In this document: positions 5,793-15,400 of the stretch, in pieces | Position numbering within the stretch: the first letter of the stretch is position 1 | Layout of the letters: the number at the start of each line of letters is the position of its first letter | Source of the DNA: Thermosynechococcus sp. M98_K2018_005 | Lineage (GTDB): Bacteria; Cyanobacteriota; Cyanobacteriia; Thermosynechococcales; Thermosynechococcaceae | Direction of reading: 5' to 3' | Assembly (NCBI RefSeq): GCF_015295825.1 | Contig: NZ_DVEH01000031.1 | Coordinates: 1-54,575, forward strand | Length of the DNA stretch: 54,575 nucleotides | The notes under the pieces: generated by a model | Databases searched by the model: none | Told to the model about the DNA's origin: nothing | Seen by the model: only the letters and a program-made list of their open reading frames with translations | Translations under genes and position numbers: made by a program

Positions 5793-8105
5793 ATGGCCAG
5801 CCTTGAAGATGTCATTGACCGCCAACTGCACCAACTATTGGGTAGCAGTGCAAGGTGGTTCATTGATGTCGGCGATCGCCACCTTGCCATTTGGATTGAG
5901 TCCACTCAGGTTGACCTTGACCGCCTCACCCAGTGGGGCACTCTCCTGCGGCAGCAGTGGAACGAGGGAAGTCTCCTTCTGTTTGTGGCTGAACCCTATC
6001 AATTCTTTCCCTATTGGTGGAAATCGTGGTCTACTTCCTCGGCAGAAGCGTCCATCATACAGTTGGGAGAGGGGGGTAGCTGCGATCGCTTTATTGTTTG
6101 CGGCCTTGGCAGTTTGGGGCAATTGTGTACCCAAAGTCTGCGCCGCTTTGCAGGTGAGCATTTGGCCATAGAGATTTGTGCCATTGAACGCCACGCCAAC
6201 ATTGAGTGGGAAATTCCCCAGTTGACGGAGTTACTCAGTGAACCTGTCATCATCGGTGATTGTCGGCAGGAGGCGGTTCTTAAAGCGGCTGGGATTGATC
6301 GCTGTCGTACCTTATTGGCAGTCACGAGTGATGAGGCCACCAACATTGCGACGGCGATTGTGGCTCGGCGCTTAAATCCCGACGTCCATCTTGTGGTGCG
6401 CTCCAGTCGCGATAATCTCAACGCACTCCTAGAGAAGAAACTGGGGAGCTTTGTGGCGCTCAATCCCACGGAACTGCCGGCTCCTGCCTTCGCCCTTGCG
6501 GCCCTTGAGGAAAACATCCTTGCTGCGTTTACGATTGAGGGTCAGCAGTTTCGGGTACTGCAACAAACGATTACCGCTGAGAGTCCCCTCGTGGGTACGC
6601 CTGCCCACCGCTGGCGGCGCCGTCACCAACGCCTGATTAGTATTCGCGCCTGTCATTCCCAATCCTCCATCTTCCAGCCGACTCGTCCCCACCGCCTCTT
6701 TAACCATTGGCCACCAGATCTGCGCTTTGAGGTGGGCGATCGCCCCATTTGGATTGAACGGGTGGAAGTGGTGAAATCCTTGCCTATCCCCGACCCCAAT
6801 CCCATCCAGCGCCTCATTCAGCAGGTGCGCCAACTGCCTGAGCAAGCAGAACAATTCTGGCAGTGGATCCATGGCGATCGCTCCCGCGAGTTGATCTTCA
6901 ATGGCCTTTGGATTGGCAGTGGTCTGTGGCTTTTGACCGCGATCCTACTGCGCCACAACGTCCCCGATCTCACATGGCAAAAGGCCTTTGCTGCTGGGTT
7001 TATTCTCCTGCTAGGCGGCTTTGGCGATGTCTTTGGCGGCCTAGAAAACGATCCGATTCCCCCGTGGCTGCTGGTGGTCTGTATTCTGGTGGCGATCGTC
7101 AGTCTCCTCTTTATTGTCGGTATCTTGGGACTTTTGGCGGAAAAGCTGCTGCAAGCGCGGTTTGACTTTCTCAAGAAACGTCCCCCCCTGCCCACGGCGG
7201 ATCACGTAATCGTTGTTGGGTTAGATCGCATTGGTCAACAGGTGGTGCAAATCCTACGTGCTTTCCGTCAACCCCTTGTTCTACTCGTGGACAACCCAGA
7301 GCAAACTCAGCTTTTTGCAGACCTGCCCATGCTCCTTGGCAATATTCCAGAAAAGCTCTCCCAAGCCCATTTGGAGACCGCTAAAAGTGTGGTTCTCACC
7401 ACTGCTGATGAAATGTTGAACCTAGAGGCAGCCCTAATTGCCCGCCAAGCCACGGAGCAGCGCGAGTCCCCCATTGGGTTGGTCATTGGCATCCATGATC
7501 CCAGCCTCACTAATGATCTGCGGGATCTCCTACCCCGTGCCCGCCCCCTCTGTGCCTATGCCCTTGCTGCTGAGGCCTTTGCTGGTGCTGCCTTTGGCGA
7601 AACAATGCTGGGTCTGTTTCAAATTGATCAGCAGACGGTACTGATTGCTGACTACACCGTTACTGCCGGCGACACCCTTGAGGGCAAGTTAATTGGTGAA
7701 GTGGCCTATGGGTATGCAGTCATCCCCATTTTCTACAATCGCCATGAGCAGTTTCTCGGCGGTGAGACCAGTCAGCAGTTTTTGCCCAGTGACACACTGC
7801 AACTTGCTACGGGCGATCGCCTGATTGTCTTAGCCACAATTGATGGCCTACGGCGGATTGAACAGGGCAAAATGGCGCCTCGCCGCCAGTGGCGGCTGTG
7901 GGTGGGGCTCCCCCGCAATGCGGAAGCTGTCCTAGAAATTGGCAACTTAATTACAAAAATTGCGGGTTTGCCCCTGCCGCAATCGCGCGCTTTTATCCAG
8001 CAACTCCCTGCTGCCCTCACCCTCGAACTCTATGAACCCCAAGCTTTTCGCCTTGGGCAACAACTGCAGACCCTAGCCCCAATACGTCTGTTTCCTTTGA
8101 CTTAA
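5793..8105 (+). CDS. two-TrkA-N-domain membrane protein, channel-like
   Basis: This 770-residue protein has a first TrkA-N/RCK Rossmann domain with GLGSLG (about residues 98-225). A membrane unit follows: one helix near 368-385, a re-entrant-looking hydrophobic stretch ending in GGFGD at 408-412, and a second long helix near 424-450. A second TrkA-N domain opens with VIVVGLDRIG (about 472-600), followed by a C-terminal region with RCK_C-like stretches. The order TM-pore-TM between NAD-binding domains recalls RCK-gated potassium channels and the CASTOR/POLLUX group, but the filter is GGFGD rather than TVGYGD. ATG 5793 has AGGAGG upstream. It is likely cotranscribed with glcD and the CobW gene. 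A monovalent-cation channel or its regulator is the best guess. Confidence 0.75.
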   Translation: MASLEDVIDRQLHQLLGSSARWFIDVGDRHLAIWIESTQVDLDRLTQWGTLLRQQWNEGSLLLFVAEPYQFFPYWWKSWSTSSAEASIIQLGEGGSCDRFIVCGLGSLGQLCTQSLRRFAGEHLAIEICAIERHANIEWEIPQLTELLSEPVIIGDCRQEAVLKAAGIDRCRTLLAVTSDEATNIATAIVARRLNPDVHLVVRSSRDNLNALLEKKLGSFVALNPTELPAPAFALAALEENILAAFTIEGQQFRVLQQTITAESPLVGTPAHRWRRRHQRLISIRACHSQSSIFQPTRPHRLFNHWPPDLRFEVGDRPIWIERVEVVKSLPIPDPNPIQRLIQQVRQLPEQAEQFWQWIHGDRSRELIFNGLWIGSGLWLLTAILLRHNVPDLTWQKAFAAGFILLLGGFGDVFGGLENDPIPPWLLVVCILVAIVSLLFIVGILGLLAEKLLQARFDFLKKRPPLPTADHVIVVGLDRIGQQVVQILRAFRQPLVLLVDNPEQTQLFADLPMLLGNIPEKLSQAHLETAKSVVLTTADEMLNLEAALIARQATEQRESPIGLVIGIHDPSLTNDLRDLLPRARPLCAYALAAEAFAGAAFGETMLGLFQIDQQTVLIADYTVTAGDTLEGKLIGEVAYGYAVIPIFYNRHEQFLGGETSQQFLPSDTLQLATGDRLIVLATIDGLRRIEQGKMAPRRQWRLWVGLPRNAEAVLEIGNLITKIAGLPLPQSRAFIQQLPAALTLELYEPQAFRLGQQLQTLAPIRLFPLT

Positions 8106-8186
8106 TTTAGAAACTTGTGCAATACAGCTGTTTGCAACTCAGGCTAAGATAGTGGGTAAAAGTTGATCTCAGTCTCAGGTGTTCCC

Positions 8187-8837
8187 ATGAGTGATAGCCG
8201 TGAGCGCCATCTACTCAACATTGAGGATGAAACGGGTAAGCGCACGATCCCTTTGGATGCGGCAACCTACTCCATTGGCCGTGATGTCACCAATGCGATC
8301 GTGATTCATGGTCACGGTGTCTCACGGCAACACGCGCTGCTGCTGCGGATTCCCTCACCAAATGGCTATCGCTATCGCGTGGTGGATGGGAATGCCGATG
8401 GTAAGCCCAGTGCCAACGGTATCCTAGTGAATGGCCAGCGGGTGCAAAGCCATGAGCTAAAAGATGGAGATGAAATTAACTTTGGCGGATCCGTCAAGGC
8501 GCACTATGCCACTGTGTCAATGGGCGAGGCGGAGTTTATCAAGTATTTGAAGGGCGTCAACTATCACAGCATTAAGGCTGTGCCCATGACCTCAACAATT
8601 ACCCAAGCAGAGGAAGAGCTGAGCCATCAGCCGCCACCCCACGAAGCACCACTGAATCTTCCACCCCCAAAACCCGGGGCGGCGAGTCCAGGACCCGTGC
8701 CAGCCCCCAAATCCTCTCCCCCTTGGCTGCTGATTGTGGGCGGGATCGTCATTGTTCTTTTGATCGTGGGAATTGGCGTTATGATCATGAACCGACCACC
8801 TGCCCCCCAACCGCAGACCCCCACGCAAATGCAGTGA
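8187..8837 (+). CDS. FHA-domain protein with C-terminal membrane anchor
   Basis: This is a 216-residue protein with an N-terminal forkhead-associated domain (about residues 8-110). The phosphothreonine-binding signatures are present: SIGRD, HGVSRQHALLL and NGILVNGQRV. A proline-rich linker follows (about 145-178) and then one membrane helix (PPWLLIVGGIVIVLLIVGIG) near the C-terminus, with a short proline-rich tail. FHA domains dock on phosphothreonine in Ser/Thr kinase signalling. No kinase is adjacent. ATG 8187 is preferred over the upstream in-frame start at 8163 because the FHA fold begins just after it. Its TGA overlaps the ATG of the MnmD-like gene by one base. Confidence 0.85.
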   Translation: MSDSRERHLLNIEDETGKRTIPLDAATYSIGRDVTNAIVIHGHGVSRQHALLLRIPSPNGYRYRVVDGNADGKPSANGILVNGQRVQSHELKDGDEINFGGSVKAHYATVSMGEAEFIKYLKGVNYHSIKAVPMTSTITQAEEELSHQPPPHEAPLNLPPPKPGAASPGPVPAPKSSPPWLLIVGGIVIVLLIVGIGVMIMNRPPAPQPQTPTQMQ

Positions 8838-9739
8838 TGGCCTATTCCCAAAACTTAGCTCCTGCCTTGAACTCAATCTGGCAGCCTCGACCTACGGCAG
8901 ACGGTTCCCTTACATTTTTTTCTCCAGAGTTTGGCGAAACCTTCCACAGCCTTGGGGGAGCGCGCCAAGAAGCCTTTGAAAAGTTCGCGATCGCCACCGA
9001 TCTGCCCCGTAAAGCCCAAGCTTCTCATCTGCGACTTTTGGACATCTGCTATGGTTTGGGCTACAACACAGCCGCTGCGTTAGAGGTTATTTGGCACCAC
9101 AATCCCACCTGTCAGGTCACCGTTATCGGCCTAGAACTGGATCTGGGCGTTCCCCAAGCAGCTTTAGCGGTCATGCCCCCTTGGTCAGCATCGGTTCAAG
9201 GGATTCTTGAAGGACTAGCTCAGCAACAGCAGGTAGCCACCCCCCACTGTGAGGCACAGCTTTTAATTGGCGATGCCCGCCAAACCATTCAAGACCTTGT
9301 TCGCCAAGGATTCCAAGCAGATGCGATTTTTCTTGATCCCTTTTCACCCCAGCGCTGTCCGCAACTCTGGACGGTAGAGTTTCTCAGCTTAGTGGCTCAG
9401 TGTTTAGCACCTGAGGGGCATTTGGCCACCTATTGTCGCGCTGCTGCCGTTCGTTCCGCTTTGCAGGAGGCGGGTTTACACCTTGGGACGCTGCCGATTG
9501 TTGCCCCCCAGCACAGTCATGAGTGGGCACAGGGAACCGTGGCTCGCTGGCAAGCAGATCAGCTTATTCCCCTATCGCTGATGGAGCAGGAACATTTGCA
9601 AACCCGGGCGGGTATTCCCTACCGCGATCCGCAGCTGCGGGACAGTGCGGAGATGATTCGATCGCGCCGCCAAGCGGAGCAGCAAACCGCTCACCGTGAA
9701 TCGACCAGTCGTTGGCGACACCGCTGGGGCATTACTTAG
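8837..9739 (+). CDS. MnmD-like tRNA-modifying methyltransferase (DUF752)
   Basis: This 300-residue SAM-dependent methyltransferase resembles the N-terminal domain of MnmC. The SAM motif is LLDICYGLGYN, and the DUF752 hallmark is FLDPFSPQRCPQLWTVEFL; GDARQTIQDL and LATYCRAAAVRSAL also fit. MnmC/MnmD methylates 5-aminomethyl-2-thiouridine in the wobble position of certain tRNAs to give mnm5s2U. The FAD-oxidase domain of fused MnmC is absent, so this is the stand-alone form. An in-frame reading back to 8723 exists, but it runs inside the FHA gene. The ATG at 8837 overlaps the FHA stop, and the family N-terminus begins there. The C-terminus overlaps the convergent M50 gene by eight bases. Confidence 0.85.
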   Translation: MAYSQNLAPALNSIWQPRPTADGSLTFFSPEFGETFHSLGGARQEAFEKFAIATDLPRKAQASHLRLLDICYGLGYNTAAALEVIWHHNPTCQVTVIGLELDLGVPQAALAVMPPWSASVQGILEGLAQQQQVATPHCEAQLLIGDARQTIQDLVRQGFQADAIFLDPFSPQRCPQLWTVEFLSLVAQCLAPEGHLATYCRAAAVRSALQEAGLHLGTLPIVAPQHSHEWAQGTVARWQADQLIPLSLMEQEHLQTRAGIPYRDPQLRDSAEMIRSRRQAEQQTAHRESTSRWRHRWGIT

Positions 9740-10475
9740 ACCGGCTATAGGCCACCTGAAGACTCCACAGCAACAGCCCCAACGTCATCACAGAAATCAG
9801 CGCCCCCCATAGCCAATAGGGAAGCCAGAGGTACCGTTGGAGAAGCCCTGTATCGGAAAGCTGCCCCCCCGGAATGGCATAGGTAAAGAGGTAGTCCACC
9901 TGCTCAAATGTGCTAATACAAGCCTGTACCCCAAGAAACTGAATCGAAATCCCCCTGAGCCAGCGATTGCCGCGATAGGCCACCAGCAGAATGGCAATCC
10001 CCACCAATGTCATGAAGAGAATGCCAAAGAGCGATCGCACCCACAGCCCCACTGAGGCGAGGATAATCATTCCTAGGGCTTTGAGGCAAATATCTGTGGC
10101 CCGATGAGAGCGGCTCGACAAAATAAAGAGACTGCCAGCGATCGCGGGTCCTAGGGGTCCGCCAATGGCAACTAAGCCATGTCCCAAATTGCCCAACAGC
10201 ACCTCGCCCCCATAGCGCGCAAATCCTGAACCACTGGGATAGATGACCAATTCCCGAAAGTAGCCGCCCAACAGCATCGCCGTGAGGCCATGCCCCATCT
10301 CGTGGAACCATGTGGCCAAGATTGTAAAGGGATACAGCAGATAGTTTCCCAAGGGAATCTGCCAAAGAAAAATCGTGACAAGGGCAGCGATCGCTAGCAG
10401 GAGTGCCGAACGGGGTTTCTCATGGGCTGAAATATCCAGCGGGGTGGATTTGGGGTCTGGACGAAAGCCAAACAT
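9732..10475 (-). CDS. M50-family membrane metallopeptidase
   Basis: This is a 247-residue protein with about six membrane segments and the zinc-protease motif HEMGH (in TWFHEMGHGLTAMLLGG, near residues 57-72) inside a hydrophobic helix. Cyanobacteria have several such M50-like proteins. No PDZ domain or clear second metal-ligand motif of site-2 protease type (NxxPxxxLDG) is seen, so it is closer to the short M50B-like group. It follows infC on the same strand after 17 bases and may share its transcript. The substrate is unknown. Confidence 0.8.
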   Translation of the reverse strand: MFGFRPDPKSTPLDISAHEKPRSALLLAIAALVTIFLWQIPLGNYLLYPFTILATWFHEMGHGLTAMLLGGYFRELVIYPSGSGFARYGGEVLLGNLGHGLVAIGGPLGPAIAGSLFILSSRSHRATDICLKALGMIILASVGLWVRSLFGILFMTLVGIAILLVAYRGNRWLRGISIQFLGVQACISTFEQVDYLFTYAIPGGQLSDTGLLQRYLWLPYWLWGALISVMTLGLLLWSLQVAYSRSK

Positions 10476-10492
10476 ACGCCCCCCAGCATTGA

Positions 10493-11023
10493 TTACCGCT
10501 TCGGCGCCAGAAACATGATCATATTGCGCCCTTCTTGCTTTGGCGCCTGCTGCACCTCGGCCACCGCTTGCAGGTCATTGGCCATGCGGTTGAGGAGTTC
10601 TTCTGCCAAGTGGGAGTGCTGAATTTCCCGTCCTCGGAACGTCACAGTGGCCTTCACCTTGTCTCCAGCTTTGAGGAACCGCTCGGCGCGATTAATGCAC
10701 ACATTGTAGTCGTGTTCTTCAATTTTGTAGCGCATCTTCACCTCTTTGACATCGGAGGTGTGCTGCTTTTTGCGGGCTTCACGCGCCTTCTTTTCCTGCT
10801 CAAAGCGAAACTTGCCGTAGTCAATAATTTTGCAAACGGGTGGATCTGCCTTGTCACTCACAAGCACAAGGTCACGTTCCCTTTCGCGGGCGATCGCGAT
10901 CGCCTCTTGGGACGACATAATCCCCAATTGGGAACCATCACTATCCACCACCCGCACCCGAGGAAAACGGATGCGCTCATTAATCATGGGTTGTTCTTGC
11001 TGTGTTTTCTTGGTAAGAGCCAC
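10493..11023 (-). CDS. infC: translation initiation factor IF-3
   Basis: IF-3 binds the 30S subunit and checks the initiator codon. The reading has the N-domain ([21 protein letters not shown]), the linker with [10 protein letters not shown] and the C-domain ([23 protein letters not shown]). Two starts are possible: GTG 11023 (176 residues) and ATG 10987 (164 residues, MINERIRFP). Relatives usually have about a dozen residues before INERIRFP, so I give the longer form. A rare start codon would also suit the known IF-3 feedback on non-ATG starts, but that is inference. It is divergent from the RND operon across 246 bases. Confidence 0.93.
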   Translation of the reverse strand: MALTKKTQQEQPMINERIRFPRVRVVDSDGSQLGIMSSQEAIAIARERERDLVLVSDKADPPVCKIIDYGKFRFEQEKKAREARKKQHTSDVKEVKMRYKIEEHDYNVCINRAERFLKAGDKVKATVTFRGREIQHSHLAEELLNRMANDLQAVAEVQQAPKQEGRNMIMFLAPKR

Positions 11024-11045
11024 TGGTACCTGTACTGTCGTTGAT

Positions 11046-11051
11046 AAGATA
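11046..11051 (-). promoter_or_regulatory. possible infC -10 box (TATCTT)
   Basis: TATCTT on the minus strand lies about 22 bases before the GTG start of infC. Support is weak: no clear -35 box is seen. Confidence 0.25.
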
Positions 11052-11215
11052 AAGGTTGGTGCAAGGACTGTCCTAGCCTCTAAGGTGAGCCAGAAATGAC
11101 CCCCTGCCCCTTGCTCTACATCTTAGCGGAGGATTGCCAATAGGGGCTATTCTGTATTCCGCCTAGAGACACAGAAACCAATTATTAAAGCAGCACTCGC
11201 CATAGGCGCCTCTAG

Positions 11216-11227
11216 GCTAGACTGAGG
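11216..11227 (+). promoter_or_regulatory. possible promoter of the RND operon (GCTAGACTGAGG)
   Basis: TAGACT at 11218-11223 may be the -10 box, about 46 bases before the adaptor gene. The 12 bases around it recur exactly before the glutathione reductase gene (30257-30268). Confidence 0.35.
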
Positions 11228-11269
11228 ATACCTATTGCCGACTGTGGGTGATATTTCAAAGTCTGAGGT

Positions 11270-12478
11270 ATGGTGCAACGGCAACTGTTCACGTCAGCTC
11301 TCCTAGGAAGTCTTTGCTTCCTTGCTACCGCCTGTAGCCAACCAAAGGCAACGGCTCCGCCCCCAGCGGCACGGGTGAAACTTGCTGCGGTTCAAACGGA
11401 AACCCTTTCGCAAACCGCTGTTTACAACGCCTCTTTGCAATCCCGTGAGTCGATCACTCTACAACCCCAAGTTTCGGGCCGAATTGCTCAAATCAATGTT
11501 CAAAACGGCCAGTTTGTAACTCAAGGCCAGCCCCTCATTCTCATTGACCCCTCAGAACAGCAAGCCGTTGTGGCCAGCAATTTAGCCGCGATTCAATCTG
11601 CCCAAGCCAATGTAGAGAATGCCCGCTCGATCCTCCGCGCCCTTGAAGCCCAGCGCCGCTCCAATCTGGCCACTGTAGAGTTCAATCGGATTCAAGCGGA
11701 ACGCTATACAGCGCTCTTTGCAGAAGGGGCTGTTTCCAAAGAACAAGCGCAATCCTTCATCACCAGCTTTCGCACTGCCCAAGCAGCACTCCAACAAACC
11801 GAAGCAGATATTCGTGCCCAACAGGCTACTATTGCCCAGTTAGAAAAAGTCCTCTTGGCTGCCCAAGCCAATGCTCAGCAGCAGGCCGTTGTCCTGAATT
11901 GGTTTCAGGTGCGTGCTCCCTTTAGTGGTGTTGTCGGCAACATTCCCCCCAAAGTGGGCGATTTTGTAACGCCCCAAACCGACCTCCTCACCCTGACCTC
12001 AAATCAACCCCTAGAAGTCTATATCCAAGTGCCCATTGAGCAAGTCCCCCGCATTCGCATGGGGACGCCGGTGGAATTAATAGACATGAATGGCAATGTC
12101 GTCGGTACGAGTTCCGTCTTTTTCATTGCCCCCAACACCACAAACAATACCCAAACCATTTTAGTGAAAGCGCTCTACGACAATATGCGGAATAATCTCC
12201 GTGCCGATCAACAAATTCAAGCCCGCATTATTCTCGAGCAGCAACCGGGGATTTTGGTGCCGACCACGGCTGTCTCCAATCTTGCCGGCCAAAACTTTGT
12301 CTTTGTTGCCGAAAAAGACGCCGAGGGCAACATGATTGCCAAACAAAAGCCCATTCAAGTGGGAGCCATCCAAGGGAATAGATATCAAGTTTTTGAAGGC
12401 CTCCAACCGGGAGAGCAAATTGTTGTCTCGGGAATTCAGCGCCTGCGCGATGGTGTCCCCATTACTCCTGAGTCTTAA
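11270..12478 (+). CDS. RND efflux periplasmic adaptor (HlyD/AcrA family)
   Basis: This 402-residue membrane-fusion protein links an RND pump to an outer-membrane channel. The N-terminus is a signal peptide with a lipoprotein-like cysteine at residue 22 (LATAC). A barrel-sandwich lipoyl half follows (VSGRIAQINVQNGQFVTQGQPLILID), then an alpha-helical hairpin rich in Ala and Gln (about 110-205), the second lipoyl half (VRAPFSGVVGNIPPKVGDFV) and beta-barrel domains ending in PGEQIVVSGIQRLRDGVPI. The pump gene follows after six bases. No outer-membrane gene is in the operon, and the TolC-type protein at 33828-35279 may serve. A multidrug or solvent role is inferred from the family. Confidence 0.92.
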   Translation: MVQRQLFTSALLGSLCFLATACSQPKATAPPPAARVKLAAVQTETLSQTAVYNASLQSRESITLQPQVSGRIAQINVQNGQFVTQGQPLILIDPSEQQAVVASNLAAIQSAQANVENARSILRALEAQRRSNLATVEFNRIQAERYTALFAEGAVSKEQAQSFITSFRTAQAALQQTEADIRAQQATIAQLEKVLLAAQANAQQQAVVLNWFQVRAPFSGVVGNIPPKVGDFVTPQTDLLTLTSNQPLEVYIQVPIEQVPRIRMGTPVELIDMNGNVVGTSSVFFIAPNTTNNTQTILVKALYDNMRNNLRADQQIQARIILEQQPGILVPTTAVSNLAGQNFVFVAEKDAEGNMIAKQKPIQVGAIQGNRYQVFEGLQPGEQIVVSGIQRLRDGVPITPES

Positions 12479-12484
12479 AAGAGC

Positions 12485-15400
12485 ATGATTAGCGATTTTT
12501 TTATTAAGCGCCCGGTTTTTGCCACTGTTTGTTCTCTGCTGATTATTCTGGTGGGGACGATCGCGCTGCCAACGCTGCCCATTGAATATTACCCTAACGT
12601 TACACCGCCGACAATTCAGGTATCTGCCAATTATGCAGGTGCCAACGCTGAAACCGTTGAAACGAATGTCACTACGATCTTAGAAACGCAAATTAATGGC
12701 GTGGAGGGGATGGATTACATTGACTCCACCAGTGACAGCTTTGGCAACAGCAATATCACGATCACCTTCACTGAGGGCTACGACGAAAACATTGCTGCGG
12801 TGGATGTGAATAACTTAGTGGCATCAGTCACCTCCCAACTGCCGCCAGAGGTCATCAACACTGGGGTAAATGTCAGCAAATCCACGAATCAGATTGTTTT
12901 GGCCTTAGCCCTATACCCAGAGGAGGGATACAACTACGACTCCACATTCATCAGTAACTACGCGACCCTCTACGTGGTGCAACCCCTGCAACGTTTAAAC
13001 GGGGTAGGACAGGTTCAGGTCTTTGGTCAACGCACCTATGCCATGCGGATTTGGCTTGATCCCAATCGCTTAGCCAGTCGCGGTCTTACGGCTCAGGATG
13101 TGGTACGTGCCCTCTCCGATCAAAATGTCCAGGTGGGAGCCGGGATTATTGGTGCTCCGCCAGCACCAGAGGGACAGGAGTTTCAAATTTCCATTCAAGC
13201 CCAAAGTCGCTTGGCCTCAGAAGAAGAGTTTGCCGACATTATTATTCAGCGCGGCGAAGATGGTTCTGTGATTCGCATTCGCGATGTCGGTCGCACCGAG
13301 CTAGGGGCACAAAACTACAACACCAACTTTCAGTTTGATGGCCGTGACGCCGTTGGGATTGGTATCTATCAACTTAGTGGTGCCAATGCCCTCGACATTG
13401 CCCGCGCTGTTGAAGCCGAAATGGCTATCTTAGCTGAGAAATTTCCCCCCGGCCTGAAATGGAGTGTGGGCTTTAGCACCACCGACGCAGTGCAGGAGTC
13501 GATCAAAGAGGTGGTCATTACGCTGATTGTGGCCATCATCCTTGTGATTGCCGTGATCTTTTTATTCCTTCAGGATTGGCGTGCCACGATTATTCCCTCG
13601 GTAACAATCCCTGTCTCCTTGGTGGGCACTTTTGCCTTTATGAAGGCTTTTGACTTCTCAATCAATAGCTTGACCATGTTTGGTCTGGTGCTGGCCACGG
13701 GGCTGGTGGTGGATGATGCCATTGTGGTCGTGGAAAATGTCACGCGTCTTATGGAAGACGAGGGCATGCCCCCCCAAGAAGCCGCCAGTCGCTCGATGGC
13801 GGAAGTGACAGGGGCATTGATTGCCACCTCGTTGGTGATGATGGCGGTCTTTATCCCTGTGGCCTTTTTTCCGGGGGTCACTGGGCGGCTCTATCAGCAG
13901 TTTGCTTTGACAATTGTCTTTTCGATCGCCCTTTCGACGTTTAATGCTTTAACCCTCTCTCCCCCTTTGTGCGCCCTGCTCCTGCGGCGGGAACGTCCCC
14001 CGATGGCGAACTTTATCTTGTTTCGCTGGATCAACCGCTTTATTGACACGATGCGGCGGGGCTATGAGCGCAACCTGAATCGGGTCGTGCGCCTAAAATA
14101 CTGGGTGCTGGCAGGCTTTGTGGCACTGCTGGGGCTGACCTACGGGCTGTTTCAGATTGTCCCCGGTGGCTTTGTCCCAGAAGAGGATCAGGGCTATTTT
14201 GTCACCCTCGTACAATCGCCCCAGGGGGTCTCCCTAGAGTACACGAGTAATATCGTCTTCAAAGCAGCGGATGCGATCGCCCAAAATCCAGCGGTTGAAC
14301 ATACCTTTGCCATTGGCGGCTTTAGCTTCTTCGGCACGGGTTCAGACAAGGGAATTATCTTTACGAGTCTCAAGCCCTGGTCACAGCGGCCAACCCTTGA
14401 TCAGTTGCTGCCCCAGTTTCAGAAGGCTGTAGGGGGTGAACTCGGAGCAGTGGTGTTTTCATCTAATGTGCCGACCATTAACCTTGGTGGGAGTGGTCTT
14501 GGCGGCTTTGATATGCAGGTGATGGATCAGCAGGGTCTGGGCCTTCAAGCCCTTGCAAGTTCGGTGAACGAGCTGATCCTGAAAGCAAATCGTACTCCCG
14601 GTTTTGTTGCTGTTAATACCCCCTTTGCCATAAATGCCCCCCAGTTAAATGTAACGGTCGATCGCACCCGCGCTCTTGCCTTGGGAATTCCCCTCAAGGA
14701 TATTTTTAATGCCATGCAGATTTACTTGGGGTCGTTATACGTTAACCAATTCACGATTTTTGCTCGCAGTTACCAAGTGATTGTACAGGCGGATAAGCAG
14801 TTTCGCTCGAATCCCGATGACATCAACCGCATCTATGTACGCTCGGAGCAAAATGCCCTCATTCCCCTCAGCAATCTCGTCACGATTGAACAGGTTTCAG
14901 CACCGCCCATTATTTATCACCATAACTTGTTCCGTTCGGCGCAGGTTACCGGTCAAAATATACCGCCCCTCAGTGATAGTCAAGCGATGATGACAATGGC
15001 ATCTTTGGCTCAGGAGGTTCTCCCCAATGGCATCGGCTATAGCTGGACGGGGTTATCCCTAGAGTCCATCCGCTCCGCAGGTCAGGCACCGTTGATTTTT
15101 GGTCTTGGTCTCGTGTTTGTGTTCCTCGTGCTCTCGGCGCAGTACGAAAGCTATATTGACCCTTTGATCATTATCCTTTCGGTGCCTTTGGCGATCATGG
15201 GCGCTTTGCTGGCACAGTGGTGGCGGGGGCTGAGTAATGACGTATTTTGCCAAATTGGTTTGGTGATGCTGATTGGCCTCGCCAGTAAAAATGCGATTCT
15301 GATTGTGGAGTTTGCCAACCAAATTCGCGAAAGCAGGGGCACTTCCATTGTCAAGTCGGTGATCACTGCCGCCGAGGAACGGCTGCGCCCCATTTTGATG

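Noticed and set aside
10535-11044. 169-residue open frame antisense to infC
   Set aside because: It overlaps IF-3 throughout and its composition is the expected shadow of a conserved gene.
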